DNA of 64,000 bases from DASYKS01 sp035995205 (GTDB lineage Bacteria > Acidobacteriota > Thermoanaerobaculia > Multivoradales > UBA5704): contig DASYKS010000106.1 of the NCBI GenBank assembly GCA_035995205.1, forward strand, positions 104,347 to 168,346, given 5' to 3'. A program made the translations under genes and the position numbers. Position 1 is the first letter of the stretch, and every line of letters starts with the position of its first letter. This document shows, in pieces, positions 41,703-49,649 of the stretch. The notes beneath the pieces are model-generated. The model did not search any database and was not told the origin of the DNA. It saw only the letters and a program-made list of their open reading frames with translations.

Positions 41703-42131
41703 ATGATCGATCAAGGCTTCTATCTGCCGGCCCCCGTTCGCTTCCTCGAACCCAACGATCGCGACCTGGCGCAGCTACAAAGGGACGCAAAAGTGCGGAG
41801 CGCCTACATTGACGGCCTCTGCTGCCTTCATGGGCTGCTGATCGGATACGCGCCGGACTACGGGCCTCACGGTCCTGGTGAAGGCGCCTTTTCAGCCGAG
41901 ACCCTCGATTCTTTGGTTGCGGGCGAGATGGGTACTGCTTCGGCCACCCTGATGGGACCGAACGTGCGGGCGGCGTTTCAACTGCGCGAACGCGCTCGGG
42001 GCGGCGTCGTTTCCGAGGCGCTGGCCAGGACCGAGCCCGTCGAGCGCTCGATCGCACGCTTTCTGGACGGCGTGATTTCGACCTTCAACTTGGTCCGCAC
42101 GTTCGACGGAGGCTGGAGCGCCGAGTCGTAG
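41703..42131 (+). CDS. protein of unknown function, second of a two-gene cassette
   Basis: A 142-residue soluble protein. The N-terminus has PVRFLEPNDRDLAQLQRDAKVRSAYIDGLCCLHGLLIGYAPD, followed by helices that include NVRAAFQLRERARGGVVSEALARTEPVERSIARFLDG. The ATG at 41703 has GGGAGG 7 bases before it, inside the end of the preceding gene; GTG and TTG codons 9 and 6 bases earlier are alternatives. No family is recognised. The pair could be a toxin-antitoxin or immunity-type cassette, but there is no motif to support this. Confidence 0.65.
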   Translation: MIDQGFYLPAPVRFLEPNDRDLAQLQRDAKVRSAYIDGLCCLHGLLIGYAPDYGPHGPGEGAFSAETLDSLVAGEMGTASATLMGPNVRAAFQLRERARGGVVSEALARTEPVERSIARFLDGVISTFNLVRTFDGGWSAES

Positions 42132-42137
42132 GGATTG

Positions 42138-42971
42138 ATGTCGCTCTCCCCCATGCGCAAAGTTTTCTTCGTCAAGTATTACGACAAGGGGTCGACCGTG
42201 ATGGCCGGCGATCAGATCGCCGAGGCGTTGCGGGCTCGGGGGCACGAGGCGTGGTCGGTCTACCCGCAAGACGTGCGCGCGGTGCGCGATGCCATCCTGG
42301 TGTTCATCAAGACGTCGCGCTGGTGGCATCTCGCGCGGGCGAAGCGGAATGGCAACCGGACCGTGCTCGACGTTCAGGACACGGTGGTGTTCAAACGGCG
42401 GATCAAGAACCGGTTTCTATTCGACGGAATGATCTGGAAGAACCGGCGGCAGATCGAGGATTTCGGCCGCCCGGGGCAGGCGAATCGGATCATTCACCAC
42501 CAGTGGGATCCGCGCTACGAGATCAACCGGTTGGACGGGACCGCGCTACGGATCGCCTACGTCGGGCTCGCCCGTTCGTTCCAGCTCTGGGGTCAGGTGC
42601 CGGGGGTCGATTGTTTCGACGATGATTATTTCCGCCGCGCGCTCGACTACAACTGCCATCTCTCGGTGCGCGAGTCGGGGCGCGAATTCCTGTACAAACC
42701 GAACTGCAAAGTATCGACCGCGGCGGCGTGCGCGGCCAACCTGATCACCACGCGCGACGAGAGCGCAGTCGAGCTGCTCGGCCCGGACTATCCGTACTAT
42801 GTGGCATCCTCGGAGAGGCCGGACGTGCTCGCGGGGATCGAAAAAGCACGCGCCACGTTCGGCGGCCCCGAATGGCAGGCCGGCCTCGAAACCATGCGCG
42901 CGGTGCGCGAGAAAACCTCGATCGATCGGGTGATCGACGATTATCTGTCGTTTTTCACCGAGCTCGACTGA
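42138..42971 (+). CDS. glycosyltransferase-like protein
   Basis: A 277-residue soluble protein. It begins RKVFFVKYYDKGSTVMAGDQIAEALRARGHEAW, like the first strand and helix of GT-B glycosyltransferases, and near the C-terminus has KVSTAAACAANLITTRDESAVELLGPDYPYYV, which resembles the sugar-nucleotide-binding half of the fold. The overall length is short for a GT-B enzyme. No catalytic motif can be named, so function remains inferred. It follows the two-gene cassette by 6 bases. Confidence 0.65.
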   Translation: MSLSPMRKVFFVKYYDKGSTVMAGDQIAEALRARGHEAWSVYPQDVRAVRDAILVFIKTSRWWHLARAKRNGNRTVLDVQDTVVFKRRIKNRFLFDGMIWKNRRQIEDFGRPGQANRIIHHQWDPRYEINRLDGTALRIAYVGLARSFQLWGQVPGVDCFDDDYFRRALDYNCHLSVRESGREFLYKPNCKVSTAAACAANLITTRDESAVELLGPDYPYYVASSERPDVLAGIEKARATFGGPEWQAGLETMRAVREKTSIDRVIDDYLSFFTELD

Positions 42972-43004
42972 GACTCACGAACGAAATATTCTGAGGAGAT
43001 TCGA

Positions 43005-43415
43005 ATGGCCGTCGAGATCACGGGCAAATACCTCGGCAACTTGAAAACGGAGATGGTCCACGGCCCTTCGGGCGCGACCCTCCGCACCGCCGCGCCGGTC
43101 GACAACAAGGGGGACGGCAGCTCGTTTTCGCCCACCGACTTGGTCGCCGCCGCCCTCGGCTCATGCATGGTGACGACCATGGCGATCGTCGCCGAACGGG
43201 ACGGGATCGCGGCGGAACAGTTCACCTTCCGGATCGAGAAGCACATGTCGGGCGACCCGCGCCGGATCGGCGCGATCCCGGTCGAGATCCACATGCCCGC
43301 AGGGCTCTCCGCCGACCAGCGGGCGAAGCTCGAACGGGCCGCGAACCACTGCCCGGTCCACCGGAGCCTGGCGCCCGAGATGGACCAGACGGTGACGTTC
43401 GTCTACCCGGACTGA
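43005..43415 (+). CDS. OsmC-family peroxiredoxin-like protein
   Basis: A 136-residue OsmC/Ohr-family thiol peroxidase. The two catalytic cysteines are Cys54 in ALGSCMVTTM and Cys116 in ANHCPVHRSL, with the helix FSPTDLVAAALG between strand 3 and the first Cys. The family reduces hydroperoxides or has unknown small-molecule targets. GAGGAGATTCGA precedes the ATG. A long inverted repeat begins 16 bases after its stop. Confidence 0.93.
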   Translation: MAVEITGKYLGNLKTEMVHGPSGATLRTAAPVDNKGDGSSFSPTDLVAAALGSCMVTTMAIVAERDGIAAEQFTFRIEKHMSGDPRRIGAIPVEIHMPAGLSADQRAKLERAANHCPVHRSLAPEMDQTVTFVYPD

Positions 43416-43430
43416 AAGGTAACTCTCGCT

Positions 43431-43512
43431 CGCGTTTGTAGGGGCGGGGCTTGCCTCCGCCCGAGAATCGCGGCAACCGCGGGCGGAGACAAGCTCCGCC
43501 CCTACGAACGCG
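43431..43512. repeat. inverted repeat with 33-base arms (REP/MITE-like)
   Basis: Arms 43431-43463 and 43480-43512 are reverse complements at 30 of 33 positions, with the shared core GTAGGGGCGG at each outer end. The right arm overlaps the end of the CHAD gene and provides its TAG stop and last three codons. It is located between two convergent genes. Confidence 0.87.
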
Positions 43513-44575
43513 CCAGCTCCTCGGCCGCGCGTGCCAGATCTCGCGCGAGCCCGGTCTCTCCCCTGACTTGCCCTCGGGGGGGACCGGTCTTCCCGCGCCA
43601 GGCCGAGAGCTCGGCGAACAGTTGGTCGCGGCGCGCACGGTTCCTCCGGCCGAGATCGACGAGCCCGCTTTCGAGCGGGCGGCGACGAGCCGCGGTGAGG
43701 TCCCCGGGCGAAGCGGAATCGAGCGCGAGATCGAACAGCCGGTGGGCACGCTCCGCTCCGGCCTCCGACGCGGCCTCCGCGAGGGTCCGCTCCAGAACGT
43801 GGGCGTCGTGCAGCTCGCCCAAGACCTCCTGGAGCTGCTTCAGCCTCTTGACCGTGGCGCGCGCGGCGGAGCTTTCCTCGGCAAACGGCTCCAAGAGGTA
43901 GCGAATCCGCTTCGCGGTGATCCGCGCGCGATGGGCATTCTCCTCGTCCGCCGCCGAGTCGATCGTGGCCAGCTCTTTTTCAATCCGAGCCGCGAGGTCA
44001 CTCAGTTCGGCGGCGGCCACCTCGCCGAGACGGCGCGGCACGGTCGTCGCGTCGAGCCGCACCTCCGCGCGATAGACCGACAGCCGTTCGCGCAATCGCT
44101 CGGCAATTGGTTCGAAATCCTCCTCGATCCGTTCGGCGATCTCGGCATAGGCGCGATCCCGTACGGCAGCGAGCCGGGAACGGAGCCATCGGTGGCCCGG
44201 CCGGGCGGAGGGCGCGGGTGGCTCCTCGGACTGCGCGACCGCATCGAGCCAGGCGAGCGCCACTTCGGCGTCGCGACCCTCGCCAGTCGAGTCCGCAAGC
44301 GCCTTGAGCCGCTTCGCGAGCTTTTTGCCGACGCTCTTGGCGAGAAGATCCTGATAGGTGCGGAGCGTGCTACGCAACCGGCGCAGGCCGACACGAAAAT
44401 CGTGCAGCGCCTCGGTGTCTTCGCGGTCGGCCAGGCGAGCCTGTGCCGCCGTCGCCTGATCGAGAAAGCCGAGCGCGAGGCGGCGCGCCCCTTCGTCGGG
44501 GTCGCGTTCGGCCCAGACAATCGCGGGGGGTTCGGTCGGCTCGGACGGCGGGGATGAATCCGTGTCGTCGCTCAT
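43502..44575 (-). CDS. CHAD domain protein
   Basis: A 357-residue alpha-helical protein of the CHAD family, which binds polyphosphate through conserved His and basic residues. Diagnostic parts are EALHDFRVGLRRLRSTLRTYQDLL, DAEVALAWLDAV, NAHRARITAKRIRYLLEPFAEES and LKQLQEVLGELHDAHVLERTL. Its ATG overlaps the stop of the SixA-like gene (ATGA), so they are coupled. The last residues and the TAG are encoded by the right arm of the repeat at 43431. Confidence 0.92.
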   Translation of the reverse strand: MSDDTDSSPPSEPTEPPAIVWAERDPDEGARRLALGFLDQATAAQARLADREDTEALHDFRVGLRRLRSTLRTYQDLLAKSVGKKLAKRLKALADSTGEGRDAEVALAWLDAVAQSEEPPAPSARPGHRWLRSRLAAVRDRAYAEIAERIEEDFEPIAERLRERLSVYRAEVRLDATTVPRRLGEVAAAELSDLAARIEKELATIDSAADEENAHRARITAKRIRYLLEPFAEESSAARATVKRLKQLQEVLGELHDAHVLERTLAEAASEAGAERAHRLFDLALDSASPGDLTAARRRPLESGLVDLGRRNRARRDQLFAELSAWRGKTGPPRGQVRGETGLARDLARAAEELARS

Positions 44576-45093
44576 CGCGTCCCCGCCTTCTTGCCCGACC
44601 CGAGGTCGCGCAGCAACCCGGGGGGCAGCGCCCAGGAGAGCGTGCCCGCGCCCGCCTCGACCCGGCCCGGAAACGCGATGCACGCCGCCCCGCCTTTGCG
44701 GAAGCGGTGGAACGGTCTCTCCGCGCCCACCAACCGGGCCAACAACTCCGAGAGATCCGGCTCGTGGCCGACGAGCGCGATCGGATCGGCGCTCTGCTTG
44801 TCGAGCCAGGCGAGCAGCTCGTCCGACTCCGTACCGGGACGAAGCTCCTCGATCTCCCGCACGGCGGGGCGAATCCGAAGATCGGCGTAGGCCGCCTCCA
44901 CGATCGCCCCGGTCGCAACCGCGCGGACGAGCGGGCTGGTTGCGAGCAGCTCGATCGAAGGTACGGCCGCGCGCAGACCCCGGGCGGCGCGCTGCATCTT
45001 CTTCTTCCCCTCTTCGGTCAGCGGACGCAGCTCGTCGCTCGTTCCGTCAAAACGGTCGGCGGCGATCGCGTGGCGGATCAGGAGGAGGTTCAT
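44572..45093 (-). CDS. SixA-like histidine phosphatase
   Basis: A 173-residue histidine phosphatase-superfamily protein. LLLIRHAIAADRFDG carries the Arg-His pair (His8) that forms the phosphohistidine intermediate, and LVGHEPDLSELLARLVG holds the second catalytic His. This short form matches SixA-type enzymes that remove phosphate from phosphohistidine. It is coupled to the polyphosphate-binding CHAD protein, and both may act on phosphate transfer. It follows the QueD-like gene by 7 bases. Confidence 0.9.
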   Translation of the reverse strand: MNLLLIRHAIAADRFDGTSDELRPLTEEGKKKMQRAARGLRAAVPSIELLATSPLVRAVATGAIVEAAYADLRIRPAVREIEELRPGTESDELLAWLDKQSADPIALVGHEPDLSELLARLVGAERPFHRFRKGGAACIAFPGRVEAGAGTLSWALPPGLLRDLGSGKKAGTR

Positions 45094-45100
45094 GCGAGAT

Positions 45101-45478
45101 TCAAGGCCGATAGGTCGCCGAGCAGTCGGGGCCTTCCCAGACCTCGACCTCGGCGAGCGGCGCGCCAGGAAGGGCCTCGGCGAGCCGGCCGAAGAACCAG
45201 GCCGCGAGGTGCTCGGTGGTCGGGCTGAGCCGATCGAACGGCGCCACCGTGTTGAGATCCCGATGATCGAGCTCGGCGCAGAGCGCGGAGAGCGCCGTCT
45301 TCACCTCGACGAAATCCCAGGCCATGCCGTCGCCGTCCAGGCGGTCGGTTTCGAGGTATGCCTCGACCCGCCACGAATGGCCGTGGACGGCTTCGACCGA
45401 ACCGCGGTACGAGGTCAAATGGTGGGCGGCTTCGAAGCGGCCACGAACGCGCAGGCGGAAGCTCGGCATGGCGTCCAT
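45101..45478 (-). CDS. 6-pyruvoyltetrahydropterin synthase/QueD-like
   Basis: A 125-residue protein of the PTPS/QueD fold, which makes a pterin or the carboxy-tetrahydropterin precursor of queuosine from dihydroneopterin triphosphate. The zinc ligands are in EAAHHL and VHGHSWRVEAY, FVEVKTALSALCAELDHRDLN fits the fold, and TTEHLAAWFFGRL and VEVWEGPDCSATY close it. Starts at 45481, 45478 and 45469 are all ATG with no strong ribosome site; the middle one is used. The product cannot be set apart between queuosine and folate-type use. Confidence 0.87.
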   Translation of the reverse strand: MDAMPSFRLRVRGRFEAAHHLTSYRGSVEAVHGHSWRVEAYLETDRLDGDGMAWDFVEVKTALSALCAELDHRDLNTVAPFDRLSPTTEHLAAWFFGRLAEALPGAPLAEVEVWEGPDCSATYRP

Positions 45479-45668
45479 CATAGCCGGGCGGCGCCCGTCC
45501 TGGAGCCGGCCGGCCGTGCCGAAGGTGTTCGAGGCTAACGAAAACACTGCCCTGTGGAGCCCGGTGGGAGCCCGGTTTGCCCTCCGCGCCCCTCTAGGCG
45601 ACAATCACGCGATCCGGTGGAGAGCACCCATCCCGAGGGATCTCCGATTTTGCCTGGGAGGACAACGT

Positions 45669-47234
45669 TTGCGTCGAGTCGGAATCTTCGGTTGGGGGAT
45701 CGTCGCCCCCCGATCGCCAAACGTCGCCGCGTTCGCGGCCAATCTGGAATCCGCGGAGAGCTGGCTTACGCCGTTCCACGGCTTCGGCCCGGACACGTTT
45801 CTCGTCGGCACGCCGGAATTCTCGTTCGAGGAGTACCGGCCGTGGATCGTGGAGCGCTTCCCGCCCAGCCGGTTCCACACGCTGGAGGCGAAGATGGACC
45901 TGCCGACGCAATTTGCCATCGGCGGCTTCATCCAGGCGCTCGGCCAGAACCCGGGGATCGAACAGGAGCTGTCGCGGCTCGGCACCCGAACCCGGGTCTA
46001 CGTCGGCACCGGGCTCGGCAATCTCGCGACGATCACGGAAGCGACCCTCTCACTGCGCCGCGGCCAGCGGCGCTGGGATCGCTTCTGGGCCGAGCGCCAC
46101 CCTGACTTCGCGGCGGCGCAGGCAGGAACCGGTGGGGACGCCGAAGCCGGCCCCGCGCGCCCTCCTCATCCGGACACGGTCGGAATCGACGACCGCGACG
46201 AGGCGCAAGGCGCCTGGTGGCACTGGTGGGCGGAGCGCTCGCCCGAGCTGCCGCTCTACCTCGCAGAGCTCGCGGAGATCGAAGGGCACGGCATCCACGG
46301 CGACGTCGAGAAGGCGAAAATGTCGGTGATGAAGGAAAAGCAGCGCGGGCACGCCAAGCTCCACGAGAAATGGCAGTGCCCGGAGCCGCCCTGGCGCTCG
46401 GTTTCCGCGAATCTGCTGTGGAATATCCAGAACACGCCTTCCTCGCAGATCTCGATCCTGGGCAAGATCACCGGCCTGGCGTTCGCGCCGGTCGCCGCCT
46501 GCTCGACGTTCGGCGTCACGCTCAAGCTCGCGATGGACGCGATCCAGAGCGGCGAGGCCGACGCGGTCGTGCTCGGCGCGACCGACCCGCCGCCGCTGCC
46601 GATCACGGTCGCCGCGTTCTACGCCGGGCGGGTCATCTCGGCCGACGCCGCGGTGTCGAAACCGCTCACCACCCTGCGCGGCACGCACGTCGCGGGGGGT
46701 GCCGCGATCTGGATTCTCGGCGACTACGAGCACATGACCGCGCGAGGGTTCAAGCCGCTCGGCATGGAGCCGATCGGGGTCGGCGTCTCGTCGGACGCCG
46801 ACCACATCATCACCCCGTCGATCGAAGGGCCGACCACCGCGATCCGCGAGGCGCTCGCCGCCTCGGGGGTCGACCCGGCGACCATCGGCTCCTGGGATCT
46901 GCACGCCACGGCCACGCCGGGCGACTGGAAAGAGATCGAAACGCTGCGCGGAATGGTGTCCAACCAAGTGCTGGTCACTGCGCGCAAGGGCACTTTCGGC
47001 CACGGCATGTCGGCGGGCGGCGGCTGGGAGCTGACCGCGCAATACCTAGGCTACGACCGCGGGAGTCTCTTCCCCACCCCGCTCACTCGGCTTGAGCTGA
47101 ACGAGGAGATCGGCCGCCTCCACCCGCTCTACGTGTTCGACCAACCCTGCCCGGCCCCGAAAGGCCCGGTGGGCAAGCTCTCGATGGGCATCGGCGGCAT
47201 CAACGCCTGCGTGATCTCCCGGCCCTGGGGCTGA
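45669..47234 (+). CDS. beta-ketoacyl synthase-family protein
   Basis: A 521-residue thiolase-fold condensing enzyme. The catalytic Cys is in VAACSTFG (Cys278), the two histidines in LHATATPGDWKE and KGTFGHGM, and VGTGLGNLATITEA belongs to the N-terminal half. These are the ketosynthase triad for fatty acid or polyketide chain extension. The chain is longer than FabF because of an insertion near residues 135-230 rich in Trp. It stands alone, without an ACP or other FAS/PKS genes. The start is TTG, chosen because GGGAGG lies 7 bases upstream; the frame stays open further upstream but only opposite queD. Confidence 0.87.
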   Translation: MRRVGIFGWGIVAPRSPNVAAFAANLESAESWLTPFHGFGPDTFLVGTPEFSFEEYRPWIVERFPPSRFHTLEAKMDLPTQFAIGGFIQALGQNPGIEQELSRLGTRTRVYVGTGLGNLATITEATLSLRRGQRRWDRFWAERHPDFAAAQAGTGGDAEAGPARPPHPDTVGIDDRDEAQGAWWHWWAERSPELPLYLAELAEIEGHGIHGDVEKAKMSVMKEKQRGHAKLHEKWQCPEPPWRSVSANLLWNIQNTPSSQISILGKITGLAFAPVAACSTFGVTLKLAMDAIQSGEADAVVLGATDPPPLPITVAAFYAGRVISADAAVSKPLTTLRGTHVAGGAAIWILGDYEHMTARGFKPLGMEPIGVGVSSDADHIITPSIEGPTTAIREALAASGVDPATIGSWDLHATATPGDWKEIETLRGMVSNQVLVTARKGTFGHGMSAGGGWELTAQYLGYDRGSLFPTPLTRLELNEEIGRLHPLYVFDQPCPAPKGPVGKLSMGIGGINACVISRPWG

Positions 47235-47259
47235 GCTCCTATCGGTTTTCCTTCAGCTT

Positions 47260-48588
47260 TTAGAACCGCCACCGGGCGGAAGCCGACCAGACGGTCGCGC
47301 GGGCGGTGTAGCTGCCCGGGCTCGACTCCGAGGTCTCTTCGCCGTTCGGGCGGTTCCGGTCGTGCTCGTGGAGCGAGTAGCCGAGGTCGAACGAAATCTG
47401 CGGGAAGTTGTAGGTCGCCCCGACCGCGTAGACCATCGCGTCGCCGCGCGGAAAGCCGGGGGACACGGCGTCGCCGGAAACCGGCGACTCTTCGCGGGCG
47501 ATGCCACCGAACAGGCTCACCTGATCGTTCAAGTCGCCTTCGACCCCGAGCCGGAGCGACAGTGAGTCGTCCCAATCACCGAAACGGTGGCTCTCCTCGG
47601 TCTCCGGCAAGAGGCCGCCGGGGCCGAATCGAACGGTCGACGCGCTCACGTCCGACCACTTCTGCCACTCGGCGTCGACCTCGATCCGCAGCTCCGGATA
47701 GGGCGCGAACCAGATGCCGGTGGCAAGCTCGGCGGGCAGCTCGAAGCTTTGCGACACCGAGCCGCTCGATCGGAAGCGCGCCTGATCGGCTGCGGGCAAT
47801 TGGATGTCGCGAATGCGATACCTGGCGTCTCCCGAGCCGTCCAGATCGACCGCGCTGCGCACGACGCCGCCCCAGCCCCAGCGCTCGGACGCGTAGTGCA
47901 GAGCGAGATCCCAGCCGATGCCGTCGACGTCGGACTTGCCCCGGCGTTCCTGTTCCGCGAACCGGGTGAGGGCGATCAGCGGCAGCGGCGTGATCGCGAA
48001 GAGCCGGTTGTCGTCCTGTTCGAGCGAGCCCTTGAGGTAGCGGACGCCCCCGCCGACGCTCCACCCGTCGCTGAGACGAAACGCGACCACCGGATGGAGC
48101 TCGAAAACGGTCAGCTCGAATTTCTTCTGGTCGAACCGATTGGGGAAGAGCGCCGGCTTCCAGTCGAGCGTGGTCCAAAACGGCGCGTCGAGCCCGAGCC
48201 CCACGGCCCAGCGGGAGTCTTTCGAGCGGCGCCAGGTCGCGTAGGCGGCGGGCGGAAACTGGATCACGTGCCCGGCATCGAACGAGCCGGAACGGTTGCT
48301 AAAGGTGTCGGTGTCGTTGTCGAAATCGAGCCCGCCCTGGAACTGAAAGCCGTCGAGCCGCGCGATCGCGGCGGGATTGAACGTGAGCGCCGAAGGATCG
48401 GAGGCGCGGGCGACGAAAGCGCCCGCCTGACCGGTCGTCCGGCCACCGTGCTGGAATAGCCCGTAGCCCACGGCCCCAGCGGGACCGGTCGCGAGCAATG
48501 CGAGCAGGACGAGAACCAGCAAGACCACGGGCGCGCCGACCGGCGCGAGATGCGAGCGAAGGCGAAGGAGCGACGAGGAGTGGAGCAC
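47260..48588 (-). CDS. FadL/OmpP1/TodX-family outer membrane transporter
   Basis: A 442-residue outer-membrane beta-barrel that takes up hydrophobic compounds such as fatty acids. After a signal peptide (VVLLVLVLLALLATGPAGA), YGLFQHGGRTTGQAGAFVARASDPSALTFNPAAIARLDG is the N-terminal hatch region typical of FadL, and the chain ends WSASARWRF, a C-terminal aromatic residue as used by the BAM machinery. AGGAGG lies 5 bases before the GTG start. It lies 27 bases after the broken yfcE-type gene on the same strand. Confidence 0.93.
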   Translation of the reverse strand: MLHSSSLLRLRSHLAPVGAPVVLLVLVLLALLATGPAGAVGYGLFQHGGRTTGQAGAFVARASDPSALTFNPAAIARLDGFQFQGGLDFDNDTDTFSNRSGSFDAGHVIQFPPAAYATWRRSKDSRWAVGLGLDAPFWTTLDWKPALFPNRFDQKKFELTVFELHPVVAFRLSDGWSVGGGVRYLKGSLEQDDNRLFAITPLPLIALTRFAEQERRGKSDVDGIGWDLALHYASERWGWGGVVRSAVDLDGSGDARYRIRDIQLPAADQARFRSSGSVSQSFELPAELATGIWFAPYPELRIEVDAEWQKWSDVSASTVRFGPGGLLPETEESHRFGDWDDSLSLRLGVEGDLNDQVSLFGGIAREESPVSGDAVSPGFPRGDAMVYAVGATYNFPQISFDLGYSLHEHDRNRPNGEETSESSPGSYTARATVWSASARWRF

Positions 48589-48615
48589 GCGAACCTCCTA
48601 AGGGATGTCAGACGT

Positions 48616-49074
48616 CTATTCGACGGCAAGAATTTCCGGCACGATGCGACCCTCGTCCAGGGTCAGGACGGCGAGCGTGAGCGGCAGGCGAAAGCGGCGC
48701 GCGCCGCAGGCGCCGGGATTGATCCACAGCGCCTCGCTCCGCCACTCCAGCTCTGGCCGATGGGAATGACCGAACGCGATCACGCGCATCGATCGCTGCC
48801 ACCGGGGAGGGATGTCCTCGCGCCGATGGACCAAGCCGAGCGAGACACCCTCGATCTCGACGGTGGCCGTGTCGGGCAACCCTGCAAGCTCGCCGCCATC
48901 CGTATTGCCCCGAACCGCCGCGACCGGAACCCCAGGGGTAAGCGTGGCGAGCCGCGCCAAGATCTCCGGCGAACCCACGTCCCCCGCATGGAAAATCCGG
49001 TCGCACCCCGCGAGCAGCTAAAGCACACGGGGACGGAGCAGGCCGTGGGTATCGGAGAGCAGGCCGATGCGCAT
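48616..49074 (-). pseudogene. YfcE/MJ0936-type phosphodiesterase interrupted by an amber codon
   Basis: From the ATG at 49074 the frame gives MRIGLLSDTHGLLRPRVL, then a TAG at codon 19 (49018-49020), then LLAGCDRIFHAGDVGSPEIL and a normal C-terminus with VRGNTDGG, FGHSHRPE and NPGACGARRF. The part before the stop carries the metal-binding DTH and the part after it carries the remaining ligands (HAGD, RGNTD, GHSHR), so the whole family fold is present in one frame. The stop is most simply a point change from GAG. An ATG at 48978 could give a 120-residue N-terminally truncated product without the first metal ligands. Confidence 0.85.
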
Positions 49075-49145
49075 CGGGGTGGATTGTAGCGTTCTTAAGC
49101 TTTCGACCTCGGGAACGGCATGCTACTTTCCCCGCCGGAAGCCCT

Positions 49146-49649
49146 ATGACCCCGGAGGCCCTTTCCCCCGCCCTTCACGTCGCGCTCGTCCATCCGGAGA
49201 TTCACTGGAACACCGGCGCGGTCGGGCGGACGTGCCTGGCGACCGGGGCGCGGTTGCATCTGATTCGGCCGCTCGGGTTCTCGCTCGACGATAAACAGGT
49301 GCGGCGGGCGGGGCTCGACTACTGGCCGCGGGTGAATCCGCGGGTGTGGGAGAGCTGGCCGGAGTTCGAGGCCGAGCTTTCGGGCTTGGGCGCGGCGTTC
49401 TTCTTTTCCGCGGAGGCGGAGCGGAAGCTCTGGGAGATCGATTTTCCCGATCGCACCCTGCTCGTGTTCGGGCGCGAGAGCGTCGGACTCTCGGCCGAGA
49501 TCCGCAACCGCTACCGCGAGCGCCTGGTGAAGATTCCGATGGCCGATCCGGAGCTGCGCTCGCTGAACCTATCCAATTCGGTCGCGATTTCGTCGTACGA
49601 GGCGCTACGGCAACGGGCGGTCAGGTCGAGACATCCCGCTGCACCTTGA
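49146..49649 (+). CDS. trmL: tRNA (cytidine/uridine-2'-O)-methyltransferase TrmL
   Basis: A 167-residue SPOUT methyltransferase that modifies the wobble base of certain tRNA-Leu. VALVHPEIHWNTGAVGRTCLATGARLHLIRPLGFSLDDKQVRRAGLDYW is the typical start, TLLVFGRESVGLSAEI holds the knot loop, and IPMADPELRSLNLSNSVAISSYEALRQ binds SAM. Its last 29 bases overlap the last 29 bases of the convergent GNAT gene. Confidence 0.95.
   Translation: MTPEALSPALHVALVHPEIHWNTGAVGRTCLATGARLHLIRPLGFSLDDKQVRRAGLDYWPRVNPRVWESWPEFEAELSGLGAAFFFSAEAERKLWEIDFPDRTLLVFGRESVGLSAEIRNRYRERLVKIPMADPELRSLNLSNSVAISSYEALRQRAVRSRHPAAP

Noticed and set aside
49018..49020. Recoded selenocysteine codon in the yfcE-type gene
   Set aside because: The codon is TAG, not TGA, and family members do not use selenocysteine there.
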